From Sulfurovum sp. (GTDB taxonomy: Bacteria > Campylobacterota > Campylobacteria > Campylobacterales > Sulfurovaceae), in NCBI GenBank assembly GCA_030634925.1, contig DAOVZV010000016.1:1-9630 (forward strand): 9,630 bases of DNA, written 5' to 3'. The notes under the pieces are model-generated. The model saw nothing but the letters and a program-made list of their open reading frames with translations. It was not told where the DNA came from and made no database searches. Both the position numbers and the translations under genes were made by a program. This document shows positions 1 through 6,075 of the stretch, one piece after another (the first letter of the stretch is position 1; each line of letters begins with the position of its first letter).

Positions 1-2
1 CT

Positions 3-92
3 ACTACTCCAAAAGTAAAAATAGCAGAGCCAATACCTTTTGATTTGCACTCTGTACCTAAAAATGATACTTTTGATAGATATACGAGGTGA
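3..92 (+). CDS. C-terminal fragment of an unidentified protein (5' end outside window)
   Basis: The frame starting at base 3 is open from the window edge to a TGA at 90-92 and gives 29 residues ending in FDLHSVPKNDTFDRYTR. The other two plus-strand frames stop within about 45 bases. The residues look like real coding sequence: a Lys/Glu/Pro linker followed by a polar tail. The fragment is too short to assign a family. A T8 run at 108-115 follows the stop, but I see no convincing stem before it, so a terminator for this gene is only possible. Confidence 0.45.
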   Translation, partial: TTPKVKIAEPIPFDLHSVPKNDTFDRYTR

Positions 93-124
93 TTGTCATA
101 GCTAAAGTTTTTTTTGCTATTATA

Positions 125-142
125 TCTCCTTTTAAAAGGAGA
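125..142 (+). promoter_or_regulatory. Perfect palindrome enclosing the ribosome binding site of the next gene
   Basis: TCTCCTTTTAAAAGGAGA is an 18-bp perfect palindrome. As RNA it can fold with a stem 125-131/136-142 and a TTAA loop at 132-135. The right arm contains AAGGAG (136-141), the Shine-Dalgarno of the ATG at 147, and the left arm is its exact complement. Inference: translation of the membrane protein may be kept low, or be conditional on temperature or a bound factor, by this hairpin. It could instead be a DNA operator. Confidence 0.6.
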
Positions 143-146
143 ATTT

Positions 147-1217
147 ATGAAAAATAATAAAAATATTGTTATGTTAATTCTTGTCTTTAATTTTGCATTT
201 TTTATTTCATTTGGTAATTTTTTTATTCTTGATAAAGGAGTTAATTATAGTGGAGGAGAAAATTCTTTACACAAAGATATAATAAACCTTTCACATAGTG
301 GTAAATTTAGTCAGTTTTTTGTTGAAGATTATAATACTGCAGGAGGTGATGGTTTTCAATATATAAAAATTGCATTGGGAGAAGAATCTGTTCCTCCTTA
401 TTCTTTACGACCATTATATCCCAAGTTTATTGGTTCAATAGCATTATGGATATCAAATAATAATAAAGCAACAGCACTAAACTTATTACAGCCTATTATG
501 GGACTTTTTAATATTTTATTTTTAGTTACTGCTGTTTGGTTTTTATATTTAGCTATCAGAAAGTATATAAATGATGAACTGATAAGTTGGATGTTGGCCT
601 TAGGTTTAATAGTAGGAATTGGTACAATTCAAACATCACAGTTTTTTATGTTAGATGTAATTTCCTATTCTATAGGAGCAATTATAATATATTTATTTAG
701 TAGAGAGAAATATATTATGTTAAGTATTACTTTTTCCTTAGGTATTTTATTAAAATTGGTTTTTATTATATATTCTTTACTATTACTTTATCCCCTCTCT
801 TTTAAAAATAAAAAAAGTATATTACTTGTATTAAAAATATTATTATTTCCTATTATTTCATTTGTAGGATTAAGGTTATTTATGGAAGTTGATCCTCTTT
901 CAATACAATATGGTTGGAATATCTCAAAAGGAGAGATAGAGTTTCGTTACTTAGAACTACATTTTGGTAATTTAAGCTATACAATTTTATTTTTAGTTCA
1001 GATTTTTTTTACTTTTGGATTCTTATGGATTTTTGTAATTTATTCTTTGTCTTATAAAAATAAAAGATTAATATTTATTTTATTTGGAATAATTATATCT
1101 ATAATATTGGCAAATGCACTTTTAGCTAGTAGTGTTTTGAGAGTGATTTTTGTAGTTTATCCAGTTGTTGCAATTCTTTCAGCTTTAAGTATTTCTAATT
1201 TATTAAAACAAAATTAA
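147..1217 (+). CDS. Multi-pass membrane protein, putative GT-C-type glycosyltransferase
   Basis: This encodes 356 residues if started at ATG 147. I prefer that start over ATG 114 because AAGGAG lies 5 nt before it and the protein then begins MKNNKN followed directly by a hydrophobic segment at about 7-28. A hydrophilic loop (about 29-95) carries GGDGFQY (66-72) and RPLYP (88-92). Then come roughly eight further membrane spans, with LR (331-332) and YP (338-339) in the last one. One span followed by a long external loop with an acidic DG..Y motif and an R-x-LYP motif is the layout of GT-C fold transferases that use polyprenyl-linked sugars; this assignment is inference from layout, not from a recognised family signature. 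Base composition is clearly more AT-rich than in the housekeeping genes downstream (many TTA, ATA and AAA codons), which suggests acquisition. No other cell-surface polysaccharide genes are next to it. Confidence 0.75.
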   Translation: MKNNKNIVMLILVFNFAFFISFGNFFILDKGVNYSGGENSLHKDIINLSHSGKFSQFFVEDYNTAGGDGFQYIKIALGEESVPPYSLRPLYPKFIGSIALWISNNNKATALNLLQPIMGLFNILFLVTAVWFLYLAIRKYINDELISWMLALGLIVGIGTIQTSQFFMLDVISYSIGAIIIYLFSREKYIMLSITFSLGILLKLVFIIYSLLLLYPLSFKNKKSILLVLKILLFPIISFVGLRLFMEVDPLSIQYGWNISKGEIEFRYLELHFGNLSYTILFLVQIFFTFGFLWIFVIYSLSYKNKRLIFILFGIIISIILANALLASSVLRVIFVVYPVVAILSALSISNLLKQN

Positions 1218-1255
1218 AATTATATTATTTATAGGTTGTCACAATCACTTCACAT

Positions 1256-1272
1256 TTATACTATAGTATAAT
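1256..1272 (+). promoter_or_regulatory. -10 box overlapped by a 16-bp palindrome
   Basis: TATAAT at 1267-1272 is a consensus -10 and would start transcription near 1279, about 22 nt before the lipoprotein ATG. No -35 is well spaced: TTGTCA is 25 bp away and TTCACA 12 bp. A weak -35 is usual for sigma-70 promoters of Campylobacterota. TTATACTATAGTATAA (1256-1271) is a perfect palindrome covering five of the six -10 bases, so a dimeric repressor bound there would block the polymerase. The operator role is inference. Confidence 0.5.
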
Positions 1273-1300
1273 ATACTAAATTACAAAAAAAGGAAAAAAA

Positions 1301-1747
1301 ATGATTAAAAAAATTAAGTACTTGACTCTAGTGATATTACTTTCATCGTCTATGACTTTTACTGCTTGTAGTCCACAAGAGAGAGCGTTGGTGGGTGGTT
1401 TGGCTTTGGGGACGATTGTTGCTGCTACTTTGGTAAATGGTTCGAGAACAAATGCTACTACTTCGGTACGGACAACTAGATATAATGATGATAGACCTTA
1501 TTATTATAGTGGTAATAGATACTATTATGGTGGATATTATAGAAATGGTTATTATCATCATAATGGTAGAAAATACAATAATGGTAGATATTATAGAGGT
1601 TCAAATAGATATGATAATGGTCGTAGATATAAATCAACAAGAGGTACAAGAACAACAAGAAGCACTAGAGATACTAGGTCAAATAGAGATACTAGAAATA
1701 GCAGAAGAGATAAACGAACAGATAGTAGAGACCGAGATTATAGATAG
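1301..1747 (+). CDS. Small lipoprotein with Tyr/Gly/Asn-rich middle and Arg-rich tail
   Basis: This is 148 residues and not a family I recognise. Residues 1-23 are a lipoprotein signal: MIKKIK, a hydrophobic core, then FTAC with Cys23 as the lipidation site. Residues about 29-44 (ALVGGLALGTIVAATL) form a glycine-containing hydrophobic stretch. Residues about 61-105 are low complexity, with repeated GYY/NGRYY-like units containing many Tyr, Gly, Asn and Arg. The tail from about 110 is made of TRxTR and RDTR units and is strongly basic. AAAGG at 1289-1293 precedes the ATG by 7 nt. The protein should be exported and membrane-anchored, with a flexible basic, aromatic region that could bind polyanions such as LPS, nucleic acid or extracellular polymer; that role is inference. 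It ends convergently to the 113-aa gene on the other strand. Confidence 0.85.
   Translation: MIKKIKYLTLVILLSSSMTFTACSPQERALVGGLALGTIVAATLVNGSRTNATTSVRTTRYNDDRPYYYSGNRYYYGGYYRNGYYHHNGRKYNNGRYYRGSNRYDNGRRYKSTRGTRTTRSTRDTRSNRDTRNSRRDKRTDSRDRDYR
1666..1695 (+). repeat. Tandem 12-bp repeat, 18-bp period, in the lipoprotein tail
   Basis: TAGAGATACTAG occurs at 1666-1677 and again at 1684-1695, a period of 18 bp or six codons. It encodes RDTR in the series STRDTRSNRDTR. Being in frame, it could let the basic tail expand or contract by slippage without a frameshift. Confidence 0.7.
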
Positions 1748-1751
1748 ATAA

Positions 1752-1850
1752 AATCTATCTTAGGTTTGATATGGGGGATGTGTTTGTTAAAAGAAAGATT
1801 TTTTCTAAAAAGGAGGAAGAATAAAACACTATCATTACCTAAGATAGATT
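1752..1850. repeat. 14-bp perfect inverted repeat with 71-nt interior between convergent genes
   Basis: AATCTATCTTAGGT (1752-1765) is the exact reverse complement of ACCTAAGATAGATT (1837-1850). Further pairing is possible inside: TGAT 1767-1770 with ATCA 1831-1834, GTGTTT 1780-1785 with AAACAC 1824-1829, and AGAAA 1792-1796 with TTTCT 1802-1806. A transcript could therefore form a long, interrupted stem with a G-rich bulge near 1773-1777. GAGATTATA occurs at 1734-1742 and at 1851-1859, the second copy directly abutting the right arm, which resembles a target duplication. The left arm can also pair with AGATAGAT over the lipoprotein stop codon (1742-1749 with 1753-1760). Candidate roles are a bidirectional terminator, a small structured RNA, or a MITE-like remnant. 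No open reading frame of note lies inside. Confidence 0.65.
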
Positions 1851-1893
1851 GAGATTATAACTTAAATAAGATAAAATTACTCTTAATTAGATT

Positions 1894-2235
1894 TTAGCAC
1901 ACTAACCAGTTGTCCATTTTGAATATATCCTCCGTAGATGGCATACCTTTCCACCCATTTGACTCCAAATACATCATCTTGTTTCCGAAGTATCCTACTA
2001 TATATTTCTCTTTATAGATGGGGAATGTTCCTGAGTGTAGCATCGCAAAAATATCTTTATAACTCCTAGGAACTTCAAAATATGAGAAGTCAAAACTATG
2101 TAGAGATATGATAGCACTATGCAATAACTCATTTTTGCTCATAGTCTCACTTAGTAGATAATATGCAGGATATGCTATAGATGGATTATCTAGTAGGTCT
2201 GATATATATAGTTTATGCTTTTTCTTCTGATACAT
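1894..2235 (-). CDS. Hypothetical 113-aa protein downstream of truD
   Basis: I do not recognise this protein. It starts MYQKKKHKLY, is rich in Tyr, Phe, Ser and Leu, lacks a signal peptide or membrane span, and ends NWLVC. It should be cytoplasmic. The segment around residues 61-96 alternates short hydrophobic stretches with Gly and Tyr (YIVGYFGNKMMYLESNGWKG), as in a small alpha/beta fold. Its ATG is 4 nt after the truD stop and the Shine-Dalgarno is poor, so it is probably translated by coupling to truD. A link to tRNA modification would be guilt by association only. Codon use resembles truD, which supports it being a real, resident gene. Confidence 0.75.
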   Translation of the reverse strand: MYQKKKHKLYISDLLDNPSIAYPAYYLLSETMSKNELLHSAIISLHSFDFSYFEVPRSYKDIFAMLHSGTFPIYKEKYIVGYFGNKMMYLESNGWKGMPSTEDIFKMDNWLVC

Positions 2236-2239
2236 CTGC

Positions 2240-3325
2240 TTACTTTAGAGAGAATTTACCTATCTCTTCTAGGAATGTCGTAGCATACGAGCCTTTTGGT
2301 AGATAGAAATTGATAATTAGTTTTTTGTTATTTATATTATATCTAGTCTCTACATCCTTTGGCCAAATCCATGCAAATCTTCTATCTCCTTTGAGGCTAT
2401 TTAACTCTTTGTCATCAAACTCCTCTTCTAAGTGATAAGCATCACTAACGGCTCTTTGTGCATTGTCTCCTGATAGTAGTCCTGTAGGAGATATTTTACC
2501 TTGCTTAAATAATAGTGATTCAGACATCATATCCTTGAGTAATTTGGATTTACCATAAGGATAATCCATAAGCACATCACCGATAAAAAGTTTGAATAGT
2601 TGTGGCTGTTTTTTGAGTACTTTGACTAGTTCTACTGGATATTCTAGTTTTTGTGAAGCATCATTTATGCTATTTGTATTGATAGTAGTAGATAGTTTGA
2701 CTCTTAAAGTTAGCCATCTGTTGTATAGATAACTCTGATAAGCAGAGACTAGTAGCTTCTCTTTGCTTCCCTTTAGTCTCTTCCCACTATGTGCTATCTC
2801 TTTGCCTTGGAGATATGAGCGACTATCTTCTCCAAATCTCTGATAACCATAATAGTTAGGGATACCATCTACTTGCATTTTTTTGGCTATTGTATTCAAA
2901 AACTTTGCATCTTTTTCATTTATATCATTTAGTACAATCTCAAATCTATTACCTTTGAGATGACCTATTTTGATAGGTGATTTGTGATAGCTTCTTTCCA
3001 ATATCTCTATCTTCTCTGTAGTGAGATTTTTGTTTAGCTCTTGTTCATATCTCTTTGGTAGAGATATATATTGTATGGTAGTAGCATTTTTGTCTTTGAG
3101 ACCTGCATAACCTATATCTCTCTCTTCAAGTCCAGTAGCCTTGGCAAGTACAGTTACAAGCTTCCATGTACTCATATCACTCTTCTTGATTTTGAGATAT
3201 AGATAGTTACCTTTGCCAGTTGGTGGATAAAGTGGTATCTCTTCTACAAAAAATCTATCTATAGTCTGTTGAAAGTCAAATTTGATTGGGGTATGCGTAT
3301 ATGCGTAAGTTTTAATATAATTCAT
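2240..3325 (-). CDS. truD: tRNA pseudouridine(13) synthase TruD
   Basis: TruD converts uridine 13 of certain tRNAs, notably tRNA-Glu, to pseudouridine in the cytoplasm. The 361-aa length fits the family. The catalytic motif is at 72-83, GYAGLKDKNATT, with Asp78 as the expected nucleophile. Other family signatures are GHLKGNRFEI (121-130), PNYYGYQRFG (156-165) and SAYQSYLYN (194-202). The TRUD insertion domain lies roughly between 165 and 300. The start at MNYIK leaves about 27 residues before the conserved FFVEEIPLYPPTGKGNYLY region, which is normal. There is no Shine-Dalgarno; instead an extended -10 sits immediately upstream, so the message may be leaderless. aroQ lies 101 nt upstream on the same strand and a 113-aa unknown follows after 4 nt. 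Confidence 0.96.
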   Translation of the reverse strand: MNYIKTYAYTHTPIKFDFQQTIDRFFVEEIPLYPPTGKGNYLYLKIKKSDMSTWKLVTVLAKATGLEERDIGYAGLKDKNATTIQYISLPKRYEQELNKNLTTEKIEILERSYHKSPIKIGHLKGNRFEIVLNDINEKDAKFLNTIAKKMQVDGIPNYYGYQRFGEDSRSYLQGKEIAHSGKRLKGSKEKLLVSAYQSYLYNRWLTLRVKLSTTINTNSINDASQKLEYPVELVKVLKKQPQLFKLFIGDVLMDYPYGKSKLLKDMMSESLLFKQGKISPTGLLSGDNAQRAVSDAYHLEEEFDDKELNSLKGDRRFAWIWPKDVETRYNINNKKLIINFYLPKGSYATTFLEEIGKFSLK

Positions 3326-3331
3326 AAAAGA

Positions 3332-3340
3332 ATTATATCA
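3332..3340 (-). promoter_or_regulatory. Extended -10 promoter immediately before truD
   Basis: On the minus strand TGATATAAT reads as a consensus extended -10, with TATAAT at 3337-3332. Only six bases separate it from the truD ATG at 3325, so initiation at the usual distance would fall on or next to the start codon and give a leaderless mRNA. No -35 is apparent at 17 bp, which an extended -10 can tolerate. Confidence 0.5.
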
Positions 3341-3426
3341 AACTTATGTAGAATTTATGTTTATTTGTATGGGAAGTTTTCTCTACTTCACCAGCTCTGA
3401 TATTGAACGAGTAAAAATTAAGAACT

Positions 3427-3900
3427 CTATTTAGATGCTTGTGCTTGTTTGGCTTTTATCATTTTGATTTCTGAAAGTATTTGGGTCATACCTACCATTG
3501 CTAGGTGGTAGCTAAATGGTCCCATTCCTGTTATTTGTCCTGCACATACTGGAGCGATGAGTGATTTGTGTCTGAACTCTTCTCTTTGGTATATGTTTGA
3601 TAGGTGTACTTCTAGTGTAGGTATCTGTACAGCAGATACAGCATCTCTGATTGCGATAGATGTGTGAGTATAGGCAGCTGGATTGATGATGATGCCGTCT
3701 GCGTCACCGATACACTCTTGTATCTTATCTACTATTTCGCCTTCTAGGTTGCTTTGAAAAAATTCAATCTCTATCTTGTTTTGGTCTGCAAATGATTTCA
3801 TCTGTGCGTGAATATCTTCTAGTTTCATAGGACCATAGATATTTTGTTCTCTGACTCCTAGCATATTGAGGTTTGGTCCTTGAATGACTACTATTTTCAT
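3427..3900 (-). CDS. aroQ: 3-dehydroquinate dehydratase, type II
   Basis: AroQ catalyses the dehydration of 3-dehydroquinate to 3-dehydroshikimate, the third step of the shikimate pathway to chorismate, as a cytoplasmic dodecamer. At 157 aa it is slightly longer than many type II enzymes, with a short Lys/Ala/Gln tail. Visible signatures are [10 protein letters not shown] (6-15), the flexible lid with Arg18 and the expected catalytic Tyr22 (REQNIYG), [10 protein letters not shown] (72-81) with Asn73 and His79, [11 protein letters not shown] (97-107) with His99, and FRHKS (109-113) with Arg110. AAGGTG lies 6 nt before the ATG. The gene is divergent from mqnX, whose pathway consumes chorismate. 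A weak stem (GAAGT 3373-3377 with ACTTC 3385-3389) lies downstream of the stop, without a T tract. Confidence 0.97.
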   Translation of the reverse strand: MKIVVIQGPNLNMLGVREQNIYGPMKLEDIHAQMKSFADQNKIEIEFFQSNLEGEIVDKIQECIGDADGIIINPAAYTHTSIAIRDAVSAVQIPTLEVHLSNIYQREEFRHKSLIAPVCAGQITGMGPFSYHLAMVGMTQILSEIKMIKAKQAQASK

Positions 3901-3931
3901 ATTTTCACCTTATTTAGTTTATTTGGGTATC

Positions 3932-3937
3932 ATTTTA
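3932..3937 (-). promoter_or_regulatory. Candidate -10 of aroQ in the aroQ-mqnX divergent gap
   Basis: On the minus strand TAAAAT matches five of six consensus -10 bases and would start transcription near 3925, giving a leader of about 25 nt with AAGGTG before the aroQ ATG. There is no recognisable -35. The whole divergent gap is only 63 nt, so this promoter and that of mqnX must overlap or lie back to back. The plus-strand -10 is unclear (AT-rich sequence 3936-3947). Confidence 0.35.
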
Positions 3938-3963
3938 TCTAAATAATTTTAAGGATAGGTATT

Positions 3964-5178
3964 ATGAATATAATAGTAGCAGAGTATATCTATACTCCTG
4001 ATGGATTTGTCAGTGGTTTGGGTGTTGCATTTGGAGACAAAATAGAAGATATAGACTCTATTGGTCTGTTGTCTGCTAAGTATCCTGATGCCAATATCAT
4101 ATATGCCAAACCTCACTCTATACTCTATCCTGGGTTTATCAATACTCATGTACACTTGGAATTTTCTGCAAATAAAACTACTTTGGCTTATGGTGATTTT
4201 ATGCCTTGGCTGGACTCTGTGATAGACAATAGAGATGATTTGATGGGTGCGTGTGATAATAGTGTGATGAGTAGTGAGTGTGAAAATATGATGAAATCTG
4301 GTATCACCTCTTTTGGAGCAATATCTAGTTTTGGTAATGAGCTTGAAGTGTGTGAGAAGACACCTCAACGAGTGGTATTGTTCAATGAGCTAATAGGTTC
4401 AAATGCCTCTTATGCTGATATTCTTTATGGTGATTTCTTGAATAGAGTAGATGCTTCTATGAAATGTGATAGCCACTCTCGTATCACTCCTGCTATAGCT
4501 ATCCATTCGCCATATTCTGTTCATCCTATATTGCTTCAAAAGGCTGTCAATCTAGCCAAAGAACACTCTTTGCCACTATCTGCTCATCTATTGGAGTCTA
4601 GTGCTGAGAGGGAGTGGCTAGAGTGTGGTGAGGGTGAATTTAAAGAGTTTTTTCAGAAGTACTTCAATACATCTGTACCTGTGACAAATATAGATGAGTT
4701 TATACATGCTTTTGATACTTACCCTACGCACTTTGTCCATTGTGTACAAGCAAATGAAAAAGAGTTAGCTCATATAAAAGAGAAAAACCACACTATAGCC
4801 CATTGTCCTCGCTCAAACCGATATTTGGGATGTGGTAGATTGGCTATAGAGGATATTGATATACCTTTTTCCATAGCTACAGATGGACTTAGCTCAAACG
4901 ACTCACTCAATATATTTGATGAGCTTCGAGCAGGTCTTATGCTCCATCAACAAGTACCAATAGCAGAATTAGCAGATAAGTTTATGGAGTCTATCACGGC
5001 TATAGGTGCAGATATACTAAGGCTAAATTGTGGGACGATAGAGGTAGGCAAAGAAGCAGATTTTGCTATAGTCACTCTACCACAAATGCCACAGAGAAAA
5101 GAGGAATTATCTCTTTGGACTATACTACACACCAAAGAGGTATCAGAAGTATATATAGGAGGAGAAAAATATGTTTAG
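3964..5178 (+). CDS. mqnX: Aminofutalosine deaminase (amidohydrolase family)
   Basis: This cytoplasmic metal-dependent deaminase converts 6-amino-6-deoxyfutalosine to futalosine in the futalosine route to menaquinone, as described for Nitratiruptor Nis_0429 and related enzymes. The 404-aa protein has the amidohydrolase layout: an N-terminal beta part (1-55), then a barrel opening with PGFINTHVHLEF (metal ligands His62 and His64), SAHLLES (His208, Glu211), HFVHC (His259), AHCPRSNRYLG (279-289) and ATDGLSSND (Asp307). The C-terminal beta part includes GTIEVGKEADFAIV. AAGGA at 3951-3955 precedes the ATG by 8 nt. The last codons overlap sppA by 8 nt, which indicates coupled translation. Adjacent aroQ, which serves chorismate synthesis, supports the role. 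It could be another nucleoside or guanine-type deaminase, but the motif set and host lineage favour mqnX. Confidence 0.87.
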   Translation: MNIIVAEYIYTPDGFVSGLGVAFGDKIEDIDSIGLLSAKYPDANIIYAKPHSILYPGFINTHVHLEFSANKTTLAYGDFMPWLDSVIDNRDDLMGACDNSVMSSECENMMKSGITSFGAISSFGNELEVCEKTPQRVVLFNELIGSNASYADILYGDFLNRVDASMKCDSHSRITPAIAIHSPYSVHPILLQKAVNLAKEHSLPLSAHLLESSAEREWLECGEGEFKEFFQKYFNTSVPVTNIDEFIHAFDTYPTHFVHCVQANEKELAHIKEKNHTIAHCPRSNRYLGCGRLAIEDIDIPFSIATDGLSSNDSLNIFDELRAGLMLHQQVPIAELADKFMESITAIGADILRLNCGTIEVGKEADFAIVTLPQMPQRKEELSLWTILHTKEVSEVYIGGEKYV

Positions 5179-6025
5179 AGTTATAGGAAATATTGTCAAG
5201 TGGATAGGTCAGCACTTTTTGGGTATGATTTTTATACTTATAGCGTTTGTGGTGCTTATGCCATCATCTTCATCTACAGAGGATAGTTCAAACCTACAAG
5301 AGATACAGCTGTTTGGTCCTATTATGAATGCCGATACAATTATCAAAGAGATAGAGAGTGCCAAGAATAGTAAAAATATCAAAGGTGTACTTCTAAATGT
5401 CAATTCTCCAGGTGGTTCTGTACCTCCATCTATAGAAATATCTTATGCTATTAGAGAGTTGTCCAAACACAAACCAGTTATCGCTTATGCTAGTGGTATT
5501 ATGGCAAGTGGTAGCTATTATGCCTCTATCTATGCAGATAAGATTATAGCAAATCCAGGGGCTATCATAGGCTCAATAGGTGTCATTATGCAAAGTGCTG
5601 ATATATCAGAGCTGATGGAGACTATAGGAGTAAAGACTCAAACAGTCAAGCAAGGACTATACAAAGAAGCAGGAACACCTACTAGAAAATGGACACCACA
5701 AGAGAGAGCTGAATTGGAGACTCTAACCAAAGATGCTTATGATTTATTTGTATCAGATGTAGCAGATGCTAGAGGATTGGATATAAACGCATCTAGTAGT
5801 TATGCAGATGCTCATATCTTTTCTGCTTACAGAGCTCAAAAGGTGGGACTAATAGACTCACTAGCTATCAAAAGTGAAGCTAAAGAGCAACTAATAAAAG
5901 ATGCTAATATCACTACTCCTATATGGAAAGAGAAAGATAGATTTGATACATTTGTAGAGAAATTAGAAGCAGGAAGTATCATAAAAGTTCAAAGTTATTT
6001 TTATGGATTAAAGGCTTCATTATAA
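5171..6025 (+). CDS. sppA: Signal peptide peptidase SppA, short form
   Basis: SppA is a membrane-anchored serine protease that cleaves signal peptides and other small membrane or exported peptides after their release. The 284-aa length matches the single-domain type (as in Bacillus) rather than the tandem enzyme of E. coli. Residues about 14-30 are the single membrane anchor. The protease domain contains LLNVNSPGGSVPPS (74-87), the nucleophile region MASGSYYAS (111-119) with Ser113, NPGAIIGSIGVI (128-139), and GLYKEAGTPTRKWT (162-175) with Lys165 as the likely general base. The Ser-Lys spacing of 52 matches the Bacillus enzyme. The motif reads ASGS where ASGG is commoner. The start ATG lies inside the end of mqnX behind a strong GGAGGAG. 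A 50-nt gap with a fresh -10 separates it from the kinase gene. Confidence 0.95.
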   Translation: MFRVIGNIVKWIGQHFLGMIFILIAFVVLMPSSSSTEDSSNLQEIQLFGPIMNADTIIKEIESAKNSKNIKGVLLNVNSPGGSVPPSIEISYAIRELSKHKPVIAYASGIMASGSYYASIYADKIIANPGAIIGSIGVIMQSADISELMETIGVKTQTVKQGLYKEAGTPTRKWTPQERAELETLTKDAYDLFVSDVADARGLDINASSSYADAHIFSAYRAQKVGLIDSLAIKSEAKEQLIKDANITTPIWKEKDRFDTFVEKLEAGSIIKVQSYFYGLKASL

Positions 6026-6036
6026 TATAATAAAGA

Positions 6037-6042
6037 TATAAT
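6037..6042 (+). promoter_or_regulatory. Candidate -10 of the kinase-receiver operon
   Basis: TATAAT is a consensus -10, giving a start near 6049 and a leader of about 27 nt with AAGG (6066-6069) 6 nt before the kinase ATG. A second TATAAT at 6021-6026 overlaps the sppA stop. No good -35 is visible. Read-through from mqnX-sppA is also possible because no terminator is seen in the 50-nt gap. Confidence 0.4.
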
Positions 6043-6075
6043 CTATAAGAGACATAATAATATTTAAGGTATCTG

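Noticed and set aside
1492..1700. Repetitive DNA resembling a CRISPR or satellite array
   Set aside because: The repeats are short, irregular and in codon phase with Tyr/Gly/Asn/Arg repeats in the protein; there are no constant-length spacers or cas genes.
1437..1751. A 104-aa open frame overlapping the lipoprotein on the same strand
   Set aside because: It is a shifted reading of the low-complexity AT-rich repeats, has no ribosome binding site, and competes with a frame that has a clear signal peptide and lipobox.
1752..1850. An insertion sequence
   Set aside because: There is no transposase-coding capacity between the inverted repeats; at most it is a MITE-sized remnant.
3371..3389. Hairpin GAAGT/ACTTC as an aroQ terminator
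   Set aside because: The stem is only 5 bp with a 7-nt loop and no T tract follows on the minus strand, so I mention it but do not annotate it.
3949..4368. A 139-aa open frame antisense to the start of mqnX
   Set aside because: It is rich in rare combinations typical of antisense reading and lies entirely against a gene with recognised motifs and a good Shine-Dalgarno.
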